Source of the DNA: Prosthecobacter sp.
GTDB taxonomy: Bacteria > Verrucomicrobiota > Verrucomicrobiia > Verrucomicrobiales > Verrucomicrobiaceae
Length of the DNA: 59,103 nucleotides
NCBI GenBank assembly: GCA_017853885.1
Contig: JAFMIR010000024.1
Span: 1-59,103 of the forward strand
Direction: 5' to 3'
The position numbers and the translations under genes are program-made. Shown here piece by piece: positions 1-8,867 of the stretch. Every line of letters begins with the position of its first letter. The stretch's first letter is position 1. The notes beneath the pieces were generated by a model. The model saw only the letters and a list, made by a program, of their open reading frames with translations. It had not been told where the DNA came from and did not search any database.

Positions 1-2051
1 CGGTGTCGCTCGTGGGCACCTTTGCGGTGATGCATGCGCTGGGCTTCTCGATCAACAACCTGAGCCTTTTTGGCCTCGTGCTGGCCATCGGTATCGTCGT
101 GGATGATGCCATCGTGGTTGTCGAGAACGTCGAACGAAACATCCGCAATGGTTTGAGGCCGCTGGAAGCCACCAAGCAGGCGATGAAGGAAGTCACCGGA
201 CCGATCATAGCCACGGCACTCGTCTTGTGCGCCGTATTCATCCCCACCGCGTTCATCAGCGGGCTCAGCGGTCAGTTCTATAAGCAGTTCGCTGTCACCA
301 TCGCCATCTCCACGATCATCTCGGCCATCAATTCGCTCACGCTATCGCCAGCTCTGTCTGCTTTGCTCTTGAAAGGTCATCATGACAAGAAAGACCTGCT
401 CACGAAGGCAATGGATGGGCTGCTCGGCTGGTTCTTCCGGCCCTTCAATCGCTTCTTTGACTGGTCGTCGAATCTCTATGTTGGCATTGTGAAGCGCGGG
501 ATTCGCTTTAGCCTCATTGCCCTGATGCTCTATGGCGGTCTCGTATGGGCCACGATGAAGGGTTTTCAAATCGTGCCGGATGGTTTCGTGCCGGAGCAGG
601 ACAAGCAATACCTCGTGGGCTTTGCACAGTTGCCGGAAGGTTCCTCGCTCGATCGCACGGATGATGTCATGCGCCGTATGTCGCAGATCGCTCTCGATCA
701 TCCGGGCGTGAAGGATGCCATCGCATTTCCGGGTTTGAGCATTCAGGGCTTCACCATCAGCCCGAATGCTGGCATCGTGTTTGTCGGCCTAGAAGACTTT
801 GAGAAGCGTGCCACGCCGGATTTGAGCGGCGGATCCATCGCCGGGGCATTGAATGGCAAGTTCATGGCCATTCAGGATGCCATGGTGATGGTCTTTCCGC
901 CGCCACCGGTGAATGGCATTGGCTCGACAGGCGGCTTCAAGCTGATGGTCGAGGATCGTGCGAACCAAGGGTATGCCGCACTCTATCAAGCCACGCAGCA
1001 GCTCGTCGGCGCCTCGTATGGCACTCAAAAGCTCACACAGGTTTATTCCGGTTACACGGTGAATGTACCGCAGCTGGAAGCCGATGTGGACCGTGAGAAG
1101 GCTAAGGTGCAGGGAGTGCCGCTGGCAAACCTGTTCGAGACGCTGCAAGTCAATCTGGGTAGTCTGTATGTGAACGACTTCAACCGCTTCGGTCGCACCT
1201 ACCAGGTTGTGGCGCAGGCGGAGCAACAGTTCCGTGATGAGACGAGCGACATCACCAAGCTCAAAACCCGCAACATGGCCGGTGAGATGGTGTCCATCGG
1301 TTCGCTGGTGCAAGTGAAGGAGAGCTTTGGCCCCGATCGTGTCACCCACTACAACGGCTATCTCGCCGCTGACTTCAATGGCGCTCCGCTGCCGCCGGTG
1401 AGTTCCGGTCAGGCCGAGGACCTCATCTCGAAGCTCGCCAAGGACATGCTGCCCGCCGGATTCGAATTTGAATGGACCGATCTCACTTACCAAAAAATCA
1501 TCGCGGGTAATACGGCCATCTACATCTACCCGCTGTGTATTCTGCTCGTTTTCATGGTGCTTGCTGCTCAGTATGAGAGCCTGCGATTGCCGTTGGCCAT
1601 CATTCTCATCGTGCCGCTTTGCCTGCTTTTTGCTCTCATCGGTGTGCATCTCACCGGAGGCGACAACAACATCTTCACGCAGATCGGCTTCATCGTGCTG
1701 ATCGGTCTTGCCTGCAAAAACGCCATTCTCATTGTCGAGTTTGCCAAGGAGAACTACGATCTAGGAAAAACGCCGCTCGAGTCAGCTCTCGAGGCCTGCC
1801 GCCTGCGTTTGCGTCCCATTTTGATGACCTCCATTGCTTTTATTGCTGGGGTGTATCCGCTTGTCGTTTCCACTGGCGCCGGAGCTGAGATGCGCCGTGC
1901 CATGGGTGCTGCCGTCTTCAGTGGCATGATTGGTGTGACCCTTTTAGGCCTTTTCCTCACGCCCGTATTTTACGTGCTCGTGATGTTCGGTCATAAGCGC
2001 AAGAAAGTCATGCATGAGTCCTCTGCTGCAACTCCAGTCCATTCCCACTGA
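1..2051 (+). CDS. RND (HAE1/AcrB-type) efflux pump inner-membrane permease, 5'-truncated by window edge
   Basis: This is the C-terminal two thirds of a proton-driven RND exporter of the AcrB/MexB class, which moves drugs or other hydrophobic compounds from the periplasm or inner membrane to an outer-membrane channel. The frame is open from the first base, so the true start lies upstream; about 683 of the usual 1040 residues are present. The visible part begins just before TM4 and contains the proton-relay motif VVDDAIVVVENVER with its paired aspartates. The second periplasmic porter/docking domain follows, then the last membrane bundle (YPLCILLVFMVLAAQYESL onwards) and a short cytoplasmic tail. 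The outer-membrane factor gene starts 8 bp downstream, so the two are co-transcribed. The adaptor gene is probably upstream of the window. The substrate cannot be told from the sequence. Confidence 0.95.
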   Translation, partial: VSLVGTFAVMHALGFSINNLSLFGLVLAIGIVVDDAIVVVENVERNIRNGLRPLEATKQAMKEVTGPIIATALVLCAVFIPTAFISGLSGQFYKQFAVTIAISTIISAINSLTLSPALSALLLKGHHDKKDLLTKAMDGLLGWFFRPFNRFFDWSSNLYVGIVKRGIRFSLIALMLYGGLVWATMKGFQIVPDGFVPEQDKQYLVGFAQLPEGSSLDRTDDVMRRMSQIALDHPGVKDAIAFPGLSIQGFTISPNAGIVFVGLEDFEKRATPDLSGGSIAGALNGKFMAIQDAMVMVFPPPPVNGIGSTGGFKLMVEDRANQGYAALYQATQQLVGASYGTQKLTQVYSGYTVNVPQLEADVDREKAKVQGVPLANLFETLQVNLGSLYVNDFNRFGRTYQVVAQAEQQFRDETSDITKLKTRNMAGEMVSIGSLVQVKESFGPDRVTHYNGYLAADFNGAPLPPVSSGQAEDLISKLAKDMLPAGFEFEWTDLTYQKIIAGNTAIYIYPLCILLVFMVLAAQYESLRLPLAIILIVPLCLLFALIGVHLTGGDNNIFTQIGFIVLIGLACKNAILIVEFAKENYDLGKTPLESALEACRLRLRPILMTSIAFIAGVYPLVVSTGAGAEMRRAMGAAVFSGMIGVTLLGLFLTPVFYVLVMFGHKRKKVMHESSAATPVHSH

Positions 2052-2059
2052 TTTTTGAT

Positions 2060-3568
2060 ATGCGCTTTCTCCTGCTTTTGGCATTTGCCAGCCCGGCCTT
2101 GGCCCAGATCGGTCCAAATTACGAGCGGCCGGCCACCGCGACACCGCCGAACTTCAAAGGTGTTAGTTGGCGTGCCGCAACTCCTTCAGCGCATCTGCCA
2201 AAAGGTTCGTGGTGGACGGTGTTTCGTGATCCACGGCTCAATGCACTCGTTTCCGCTGCCACGGCGAGCAACCAGCAGATCAAGGCGGCAATGGCCCGCT
2301 TCGATCAGGCGCGTGCCGCAGCCCGCATGGCACGTGGCGATTTCTTTCCGACAGTGAGCCTGCCACTGACGGTCGAGACGCAGCAAACTTCGGAGAACAT
2401 GCCATCGCCGTTCCCGCTGAATGGCATGCGCTACGAGGGTCCGGCTTACAATGCGCCTCTGGATTTCAGTTGGGAGCTTGACCTTTGGGGCAAGCTACGC
2501 CGGCAAAGCGAAGGTGCTCGTGCTGATGCTGCGATGGCGGCAGATGCAGTGCATAACATCCTACTAGGTATCCAAGCCGAGGTGGCGATGAATTACTTCA
2601 AGCTGCGCACGCTCGACAACGAGATCCGCATCGTGCGAGAGGCAGTCGGCTGGCGAAATGAGGCGCTAAAAATTGCCAAAGCCCGCGTGCAGGTCGGTGC
2701 GGGTAGTGAACTGGAGCAGGCGCAAGCCGAGACTGAGGTGGCGAGTGCCCAGGCGGAAGTTTCCGCGCTTCAGGCGCAACGTGACCAACTCGAAAACATG
2801 CTCGCCATCCTCATTGGTGCCAACGCTTCGAGCTTCAATATCCCTACAAGCCATATGGTCATCTCCTTACCTCCGAGCATTCCCAGTGGTTTGCCGAGTG
2901 ATCTGCTAGAACGCCGTCCCGATATATCGCAGGCCGAGCGAGCTCTCGAAGCCGCCACCGCCCGCATCGGCGTGGCGAAGGCGCAATTTTTCCCGAGCAT
3001 CAAATTCATGGGTCGCGGGGGCTTCCAAAGTGGCGACATCGACATCCTCTTTGAGCCAACCTCACTCATGTGGAGCCTCGGCCCGAGCATCAGCGTGCCG
3101 CTCTTTTCCGGAAACAAGAACCGCTGGAACCTCAGCAAGTCCAAAGCGGTGCATGATGAAGCCCTCGCGAACTACCGCCAGGCCTTCCTCGGTGCTCTCG
3201 CCGATGTCGAATCGAGTCTCTCCGCCATCCGCAACCTCGGCATCCAAGCTGAGTCACAAGGCCGTGCCCGCACCAGCGCCGAAAAAGCCGCACAACTGGC
3301 CAAAACCCGCTACGAAGCCGGAACGAGCCCTTATTTGGATGTCATCGAGGCCAATCGCACCACCTTGACCATGCAACGAGCTACTGCTCAAATCGCCGGT
3401 CAGCGCCTGATCGCTACCGTGGGTCTCATCAAGGCCATCGGCGGTGGCTGGGACCCAAAAGCTCTTGCAACTATGCCAGTAACCACACTTGATCCTGCGG
3501 CCAAAAACCTCGACCAAGACAAGCCGGGCTTCTTTTCCAAGGTGAAGGGCTGGTTTGCGAAGGATTGA
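2060..3568 (+). CDS. Outer-membrane efflux channel, NodT/OprM (TolC) family
   Basis: A 502-residue outer-membrane factor forming the exit duct of the RND pump encoded just upstream. It has a signal peptide ending in PALA, followed by IGPNYERP, the family's N-terminal signature. Two OEP repeats with long helices follow, including the ARADAAMAADAVHNILLGIQ and LLERRPDISQAERAL regions typical of NodT proteins. Most NodT members are lipoproteins with a cysteine just before the GPxYxxP motif. Here no cysteine is seen and the signal peptide looks like a signal peptidase I type. The start lies 8 bp after the stop of the pump gene. Confidence in the family is high; the substrate is unknown. Confidence 0.94.
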   Translation: MRFLLLLAFASPALAQIGPNYERPATATPPNFKGVSWRAATPSAHLPKGSWWTVFRDPRLNALVSAATASNQQIKAAMARFDQARAAARMARGDFFPTVSLPLTVETQQTSENMPSPFPLNGMRYEGPAYNAPLDFSWELDLWGKLRRQSEGARADAAMAADAVHNILLGIQAEVAMNYFKLRTLDNEIRIVREAVGWRNEALKIAKARVQVGAGSELEQAQAETEVASAQAEVSALQAQRDQLENMLAILIGANASSFNIPTSHMVISLPPSIPSGLPSDLLERRPDISQAERALEAATARIGVAKAQFFPSIKFMGRGGFQSGDIDILFEPTSLMWSLGPSISVPLFSGNKNRWNLSKSKAVHDEALANYRQAFLGALADVESSLSAIRNLGIQAESQGRARTSAEKAAQLAKTRYEAGTSPYLDVIEANRTTLTMQRATAQIAGQRLIATVGLIKAIGGGWDPKALATMPVTTLDPAAKNLDQDKPGFFSKVKGWFAKD

Positions 3569-3608
3569 GAAGTGCTTGAGGCATCGGACGCCCGCTGTTT
3601 GATGCGGC

Positions 3609-3995
3609 ATGATGAATGCCGATGAGCTCATGAACCATGCCCGTGCCGTGGCTGCGAAGGCGTATGCACCATATTCGCGTTTCCAAGTGGGTTGTGCGCT
3701 GGTGACGGCTGAAGGCGGACTGTACACGGGCTGTAATGTGGAGAATGCGAGTTACGGCCTCACGATATGCGCCGAGCGGAACGCGATTTTTCACGCGGTG
3801 GCGCAGGAAGGGCAAGGGATGCGTATCGCATCACTTGCGGTGATCGCTTTGGGGCATGAGTTCCCGCCTTGTGGTGCCTGTCGGCAGGTCATCTCTGAAT
3901 TTGGTGCGCCACAACTGCCAGTCTCTTTTCTTCAAAACGGTTTTCTCACGACTAAAACACTCGCCGAGCTGCTGCCGGCCACTTTCCAACTATGA
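3609..3995 (+). CDS. cdd: Cytidine deaminase
   Basis: A 128-residue homotetrameric-type cytidine deaminase that hydrolyses cytidine and deoxycytidine to uridine and deoxyuridine for pyrimidine salvage. Zinc-site motifs are intact: the CNVENASYGLTICAERNAI segment supplies the first zinc cysteine and the catalytic glutamate (C-A-E), and PCGACRQV supplies the other two cysteines. The length is normal for the short bacterial type. Two tandem ATG codons open the gene and either could be used. Its stop overlaps the start of the next gene by four bases (ATGA), so translation of the two is probably coupled even though their products act in different pathways. Confidence 0.96.
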   Translation: MMNADELMNHARAVAAKAYAPYSRFQVGCALVTAEGGLYTGCNVENASYGLTICAERNAIFHAVAQEGQGMRIASLAVIALGHEFPPCGACRQVISEFGAPQLPVSFLQNGFLTTKTLAELLPATFQL

Positions 3996-4909
3996 AAGTC
4001 CCCAATTGTCTCCAAGTCATCGACGCAAAGCCCGGTTATCCGGTGCTCGAAATCCAGCATCGCAACGCTACCGGCCGTGTGGCCCTGCATGGGGCGCATG
4101 TGATGGAATGGATGCCGGCGCACAGCGATCCCGTGCTCTACATGAGCCCGGACGCGCTCATCGAACTGGGCAAGCCGATCCGCGGCGGCATCCCGGTGTG
4201 CTGGCCGTGGTTTGGCCCACATCCGGACAGTAGCAAACCTGCACATGGCTTGGTGCGTACGATGATGTGGGAGCTGGATCGTGCCCGCGAGACACCTGAT
4301 GGTGTGGACATCGTGCTGAAGCTGTCGGACTCACCGGAATCGCGACTGCTGTGGCCGTTTGGCTTTGAGGCGCGGCTGCATGTCAGCATGGGTTTGGAGC
4401 TCGAAGTAGGCTTGGAGGTGACCAACACGGACTCAAAAGCCTGGACGATGACGGGTGCGCTGCACAGCTACTTCAGCGTGGGAGATGTGCGGCAGGTCAC
4501 GATCCATGGTTTGCATGGCACGCAGTATGTCGAGGGGCGTCTATCGCCGGACAAACGGGCTCAAGAAGGGCCTGTGGTGATCGATCAGGAGGTGGACCGA
4601 CTGTATGCATCCGATGCGCCGGTGATCGTGGATGATCCGGTGATGCACCGTGAGCTGCGTATCGAGAAAGCGGGAAGCCTGAGCACGGTGGTGTGGAATC
4701 CGTGGATCGAGAAATCGACACGGCTCGCGGACCTGCCGGATGAGGCGTATCCGGACTTTGTGTGTGTTGAAACCACCAATGCCGGGGACGACGCGGTAAC
4801 GCTGGAGCCGGGAGAGACGCACCTGCTCTTCACAAGGCTGTGCGTCCGCTCTTTGAAGGAGCATGCGATACCTGATCCTATGCTGCCGGAGAGCGGCATG
4901 TTTGCCTGA
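3992..4909 (+). CDS. D-hexose-6-phosphate mutarotase (YeaD-like aldose 1-epimerase)
   Basis: A 305-residue cytoplasmic galactose-mutarotase-fold enzyme predicted to interconvert the alpha and beta anomers of glucose-6-phosphate or related hexose phosphates. The match to E. coli YeaD is clear over the whole length: HGAHVMEWMP, then PIRGGIPVCWPWFGP, PAHGLVR, the ALHSYFSVGDV block with the catalytic histidine region, VVWNP, and FVCVETTNAGD near the end. It overlaps cdd by four bases. No sugar-uptake genes are adjacent, so this is a general metabolic role by inference. Confidence 0.93.
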   Translation: MKVPNCLQVIDAKPGYPVLEIQHRNATGRVALHGAHVMEWMPAHSDPVLYMSPDALIELGKPIRGGIPVCWPWFGPHPDSSKPAHGLVRTMMWELDRARETPDGVDIVLKLSDSPESRLLWPFGFEARLHVSMGLELEVGLEVTNTDSKAWTMTGALHSYFSVGDVRQVTIHGLHGTQYVEGRLSPDKRAQEGPVVIDQEVDRLYASDAPVIVDDPVMHRELRIEKAGSLSTVVWNPWIEKSTRLADLPDEAYPDFVCVETTNAGDDAVTLEPGETHLLFTRLCVRSLKEHAIPDPMLPESGMFA

Positions 4910-4918
4910 TGCAGCGTC

Positions 4919-6331
4919 TCACATGCCCGGCTCGCGAGTTCCGCTGCCTTTAGGCTGCTTCATGAGGCTGTCTCCCAACTCGGCGCGGATGGTCTGGGCA
5001 TGCTTTTGGAGACGTGCGACCTCTTCCGGATGATCGACGGCGACGTTTTTGGATTCGCTAATGTCGGTGTAGAGGTCGTAGAGCTCGGGTTGGTCGATCG
5101 TTATCTGCTTGTATAGCACGGGAATGCCGTTCTGGGCTTTTTCGGTGACTCCGACGATGCTGCGATATTTGTGCGGGAGTTGGAGCTTCCAGCGTCCATC
5201 ACCGCTGGTGATGGCCTGGAGTTGGTTTTGCTCGTAATAGAAAGCGTAGAAGTCGTGAGGGTTCTTGGCGTCGTTTTCTCCCGAAATGATGGGCCAGCAG
5301 TTGAGGCCGTCGATGGTGTGGGAGGGCAGTTTGGCATCGATGACATGGGCGATGGTGGGAAGGATGTCGATGGTCATCATCATCGTGTCCGTCGTTGTGC
5401 CGGCGGGGATCTTCGCGGGCCACTTCATGATACCGGTGACGCGGGTGCCACCTTCCCAGCAGGTGCCTTTGCCCTCGCGGAGCGATCCCGCGCTGCCCGC
5501 GTGGTCGCCATAGCTCAGCCATGGGCCGTTGTCTGAGGTGAAGATGATCCAGGTGTTGTCTTCAAGGCCGTTTTTCTTCAGGGTGTCCATGATCTGGCCC
5601 ACGGACCAGTCCACCTCCATCATCACATCGCCGAAGAGTCCTTTGTCCGATTTGCCTTTGAACTTCTCGCTCACAAAAAGCGGCACATGAACCATGCTGT
5701 GGGCGAGGTAGAGGAAGAAGGGCTTGTCTTTGTTCTTCTCGATAAACTTCAGGCTGCGGGCGGTGTACTCCGTGGTGAGGTGCGTCTGGTCCTCTGGGGT
5801 AATCTCTTCGTCCACAACATGGTCGTTCTCGACCATGGGGAGTTTCGGGTAGCTGCCCTTCTTTGCCTGAGGGTGGTAGGGCCACATGTCGTTCGAATAG
5901 GGAATGCCGTAGTACTCGTCGAAGCCATGCTTCACGGGCAAAAACTGTGGTAGAGAGCCAAGGTGCCATTTGCCGACAGCGGCGGTGGCGTAGTCTTTTT
6001 GCTTCACGAGTTCGGCGAGGGTCATTTCATTGGCATGAATGCCGTGCTTGGCAGAGGGGCCCAGGGCGCCATGCATACCGAGGCGATTGGGGTAACACCC
6101 GGTCAAAAGTGCAGTGCGTGAGGCGCTGCAAACAGGTTGGGCGACGTGGAAATGAGTGAACTTGCGTCCTGCAGCGGCCAGTTTGTCAATGTTCGGAGTC
6201 TGGTATCCCTGAGCGCCGAAACAACCGACGTCCGCGTAGCCCATGTCATCCATGAAAATAACCACGATATTCGGATTTGAGGCCGAGGTGAGTCTGGAGA
6301 CGAGTGCCAGAAGGCAACAAAGAATGCGCAT
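4919..6331 (-). CDS. Secreted sulfatase, arylsulfatase A-like (CSASR type)
   Basis: A 470-residue type I sulfatase that removes sulfate esters from carbohydrates or aryl compounds. An N-terminal hydrophobic stretch (MRILCCLLALVS...) looks like an export signal. The metal-site segment VIFMDDMGYADVG opens the fold. The sequence CSASRTALLTG (Cys68) is the C-x-A-x-R motif in which the cysteine becomes formylglycine. KWHLG, HDYxxY-like and FTSDNGP motifs follow. It is convergent with the mutarotase, 9 bp away. No maturation enzyme or sulfatase-specific transporter is seen nearby. The substrate is not predictable, but two further sulfatases in this window point to sulfated polysaccharide use. Confidence 0.95.
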   Translation of the reverse strand: MRILCCLLALVSRLTSASNPNIVVIFMDDMGYADVGCFGAQGYQTPNIDKLAAAGRKFTHFHVAQPVCSASRTALLTGCYPNRLGMHGALGPSAKHGIHANEMTLAELVKQKDYATAAVGKWHLGSLPQFLPVKHGFDEYYGIPYSNDMWPYHPQAKKGSYPKLPMVENDHVVDEEITPEDQTHLTTEYTARSLKFIEKNKDKPFFLYLAHSMVHVPLFVSEKFKGKSDKGLFGDVMMEVDWSVGQIMDTLKKNGLEDNTWIIFTSDNGPWLSYGDHAGSAGSLREGKGTCWEGGTRVTGIMKWPAKIPAGTTTDTMMMTIDILPTIAHVIDAKLPSHTIDGLNCWPIISGENDAKNPHDFYAFYYEQNQLQAITSGDGRWKLQLPHKYRSIVGVTEKAQNGIPVLYKQITIDQPELYDLYTDISESKNVAVDHPEEVARLQKHAQTIRAELGDSLMKQPKGSGTREPGM

Positions 6332-6478
6332 AGGTCGATACGAACGTTTGGGAGGGGTGGTGAAATTTCACTGGGAAGAAGGCAAGGACCTCAAGGGTTC
6401 AAAATGCGGGCAAAAAGCGTTTGAAAGCAGGGGGGCGGGCACTACTATCGGCGCCCTTCACCTCCCCATCCTACCCTC

Positions 6479-6712
6479 ATGGCTGACGCTGCTAACAAAT
6501 ACGCCCATAACGTTTCTGGAGCCTACTATGTCGATGATCAGTGCATCGATTGTGACCTTTGCCGAGAGACGGCACCGGCAAACTTCAAGCGCGATGATGA
6601 CGGCGGGCATTCCTACGTCTTCAAGCAGCCTGAAAACGATGAGGAACGCAACCTCTGTGAAGAAGCTCTGACGGGTTGCCCGGTCGAAGCCATTGGCCGC
6701 GACGGTGAATAA
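6479..6712 (+). CDS. Single-cluster ferredoxin
   Basis: A 77-residue acidic electron carrier. The motif CIDCDLC followed by LCEEALTGCPVEAI gives C-x2-C-x2-C plus a distal C-P, the arrangement of small monocluster [4Fe-4S] (or [3Fe-4S]) ferredoxins of the Thermotoga/Desulfovibrio kind; a second cluster motif is absent. It is monocistronic, with about 150 bp upstream in which I see no firm promoter, and a clear intrinsic terminator follows about 25 bp after the stop. The partner enzyme is unknown. Confidence 0.93.
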   Translation: MADAANKYAHNVSGAYYVDDQCIDCDLCRETAPANFKRDDDGGHSYVFKQPENDEERNLCEEALTGCPVEAIGRDGE

Positions 6713-6735
6713 CCGCTGATCCAGCCTCGGATTTC

Positions 6736-6770
6736 AAAGCCTCGTCTGCGTCGGCTGGCGGGGCTTTTTT
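6736..6770 (+). terminator. Rho-independent terminator of the ferredoxin gene
   Basis: AAGCCTCG at 6737-6744 pairs with CGGGGCTT at 6759-6766 (one G-T pair) around a 14-base loop. The run of T continues to 6770. It sits 24 bases after the ferredoxin stop and just before the 3' end of the convergent gene on the other strand. Confidence 0.85.
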
Positions 6771-6776
6771 AGGCGC

Positions 6777-7739
6777 TCAAGGGTCAAGGATGAGCCAACG
6801 GGCCGCGATCACACGTTGGATCAAAACGCATTCATCGGATTGGGCGTTTTCTGGGAAATTCACCATCAGCGTGTGCCCACTGAGGCTGTTTCCCTTGCGG
6901 GTGTTTTCGAGAATTTCCTCGAGCCATTTCCCGAGCTCTGAATGGCGCTCGGCATACCCATAGAGTGTATCTGCGCCGTTGGAGGCAGTCATTTTCACAC
7001 AGAGATAACGTGTGGAGTCCGTGAATTCGTGGGTGTAATGATCAACCAGTCTCACAAAGGCACGGACTTGAGTGGGGGTAGTGGGCTTGAGTTTTTTTAA
7101 TTCGGCAAACCCTGGTGAGGTGAAGCCGGTTAGGCTTTCCCAATCCACCAAAAAGCGTCCGTTCTGACCGCGGCGCATGGCTACTTCGACAAAGCCCGTG
7201 GCTCTTTTACTGGCAAAGTTGAAATAAAGAATTTCCTCACGTCCATCCAGCATGAAGCGCGATTTCTGGCGCAGTTCGTGGTGGTCGGGATCTGTTTCCT
7301 TCTGGCGATCATAGAAGTCTTCCATGAGCGGTTTGACCCGCTCGGGTGCGTAAACATGAGGAACTCGCTCCTCCACGGTTAACGCCTTCCAATAACGATC
7401 CAGCGTTTCTACCGCTTCCTGATACTCTGGCAGGGTGTCCTGTAGCGGTAGGCTCTTGAACTCGCTCGGTTCAGGAAAGACGCTCGTAGTGCCTCCCGCT
7501 TTCGGAGCCATGGACTCCTGAGATCGGACCCCTAGCTCAGCCCCTGCATCGAGCCCGAGTTTCTCGAGATCCCGTAGCCTAGCTTCATGCATTTTTGACC
7601 TATCTTGGATCAAACGGCGCTTTTCCAAATCCTGGAAGTACCATCTCCACCCCCCGGTCAAGATAAGTGTAAGAAGAATACAAGCGATACCTGCCACGCC
7701 CATGAAGGCGCGATGTGGAGCAGTGGAACCGGATGCCAT
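6777..7739 (-). CDS. Single-pass membrane protein of unknown function (VDWES family, copy A)
   Basis: A 320-residue protein with no function I recognise. Residues about 12-31 form one transmembrane helix, followed by a charged helical region (about 35-60), a proline/serine linker and a globular C-terminal domain. That domain carries RVKPLMEDFYDR, FLVDWESLTGF and a final RWLILD. These same blocks recur in the protein at 44181-45266 (RVKPLMQNYYRS, YRVDWESSVSY, GWLIL), so the two are paralogues. The frame is open to 7907, but that would overlap the divergent kdsD gene. The start at 7739 is chosen because it falls just before the membrane helix. The fold is probably exposed outside the cytoplasm. 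Confidence 0.75.
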   Translation of the reverse strand: MASGSTAPHRAFMGVAGIACILLTLILTGGWRWYFQDLEKRRLIQDRSKMHEARLRDLEKLGLDAGAELGVRSQESMAPKAGGTTSVFPEPSEFKSLPLQDTLPEYQEAVETLDRYWKALTVEERVPHVYAPERVKPLMEDFYDRQKETDPDHHELRQKSRFMLDGREEILYFNFASKRATGFVEVAMRRGQNGRFLVDWESLTGFTSPGFAELKKLKPTTPTQVRAFVRLVDHYTHEFTDSTRYLCVKMTASNGADTLYGYAERHSELGKWLEEILENTRKGNSLSGHTLMVNFPENAQSDECVLIQRVIAARWLILDP

Positions 7740-7882
7740 GAAATCGACGTCGAAAGAGACAAAAGAGTGATTTTGGCGATGAAACAGCTTATTCTCAAGC
7801 AATTCCCACGAGGGGCTCGATCTGTTTAGCCCCCCTTCGACTGCATTGCCACCTGTCGATACCGCTCTATCCTCTCCTTTCA

Positions 7883-8857
7883 ATGACCGACTACAGCGAA
7901 AAAGCACGCCATGTGATCCAGCTCGAAATTGATGAGCTCACCCGCCTCCATGGTCGGGTGGACGGGACTTTTTCAAAGGCCATCGATCTCATGAGGTGCT
8001 GCCTGGATGGACGGGGGAAAATCATTGTGTGTGGGGTGGGTAAGAGCGGCAGCATCGGACGTAAATTGGCTGCTACATTGAATAGCACGGGGGCCACCAG
8101 TGTGGCTCTCGATGTGGGAGACGCCCTCCACGGAGATTTGGGTGTCATCGATCCGGGCGATTTAGCGATTCTTTTGAGTGCCAGTGGCGAGACGTCAGAA
8201 CTTCTGGCCCTGCTGCCGCACGTTAAACGATTTGGTCTGCCAGTGATTGCCATCACGGGCGGCCTTCAATCCACTCTGGCTCGCAATGCAGATGTGGTCC
8301 TCGATTCAAGAGTCGAGAAAGAGGCCTGCCCCTTGAACTTAGCGCCCACATCGAGCACCACGGTCATGTTGGTGGTTTGTGACGCCTTGGCGATGGTGCT
8401 CCTTGAAGCCCGCGGAGTTCAGCAGGAAGATTTTGCCCGCTTGCATCCGGGCGGATCTCTTGGGAGAGCACTCTTGACTCGTGTTCAGGATGTGATGCGC
8501 AGCGGGGCCCAAGTGGCACTCGTTCAACCCGAAACGTCTGTGCGCGAGGCGCTGCAAGCGATGACGTCGGCGCGGAGTGGTGCTGCTGTCGTGGTAGCCG
8601 CGGACGGCGGGCTTGCGGGGGTCTTTACTCATGGGGACTTCGTGCGTGCCTTCCAGCAAGACCCGGCTATCTCCGAACATCCGGTGAGTGCTTTCATGAC
8701 TTCACGACCCATCAGCATCCAAGCGGACAAACTGGCGGCGGAGGTGCTTGCCACACTCGAAAAGTGTCGTGTGGATGATCTGGTTGTTATCGATGCCGCT
8801 GGCAGGCCGGTTGGAATGGTCGACACGCAGGATCTGACCCGTCTGCGGCTGCTATGA
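7883..8857 (+). CDS. kdsD: D-arabinose-5-phosphate isomerase (KpsF/GutQ family)
   Basis: A 324-residue cytoplasmic aldose-ketose isomerase converting ribulose-5-phosphate to arabinose-5-phosphate, the first step to KDO and lipopolysaccharide. The N-terminal SIS domain (about 30-170) shows GKIIVCGVGKSG, DALHGDLG and LSASGET. LHPGGSLGR closes the sugar-phosphate site. Two CBS domains occupy about 200-320 (VMRSGAQVALVQPETSVREA; FMTSRPISI). Length and order match E. coli KdsD. No other KDO genes are in the window. It is divergent from the membrane protein at 6777-7739 and convergent with the TraB-like gene. Confidence 0.93.
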   Translation: MTDYSEKARHVIQLEIDELTRLHGRVDGTFSKAIDLMRCCLDGRGKIIVCGVGKSGSIGRKLAATLNSTGATSVALDVGDALHGDLGVIDPGDLAILLSASGETSELLALLPHVKRFGLPVIAITGGLQSTLARNADVVLDSRVEKEACPLNLAPTSSTTVMLVVCDALAMVLLEARGVQQEDFARLHPGGSLGRALLTRVQDVMRSGAQVALVQPETSVREALQAMTSARSGAAVVVAADGGLAGVFTHGDFVRAFQQDPAISEHPVSAFMTSRPISIQADKLAAEVLATLEKCRVDDLVVIDAAGRPVGMVDTQDLTRLRLL

Positions 8858-8867
8858 TGCCGCAGTT

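Noticed and set aside
789..1649. 286-residue minus-strand frame within the RND pump gene
   Set aside because: Antisense to conserved pump domains; composition rich in His, Arg and Leu as expected of a shadow frame.
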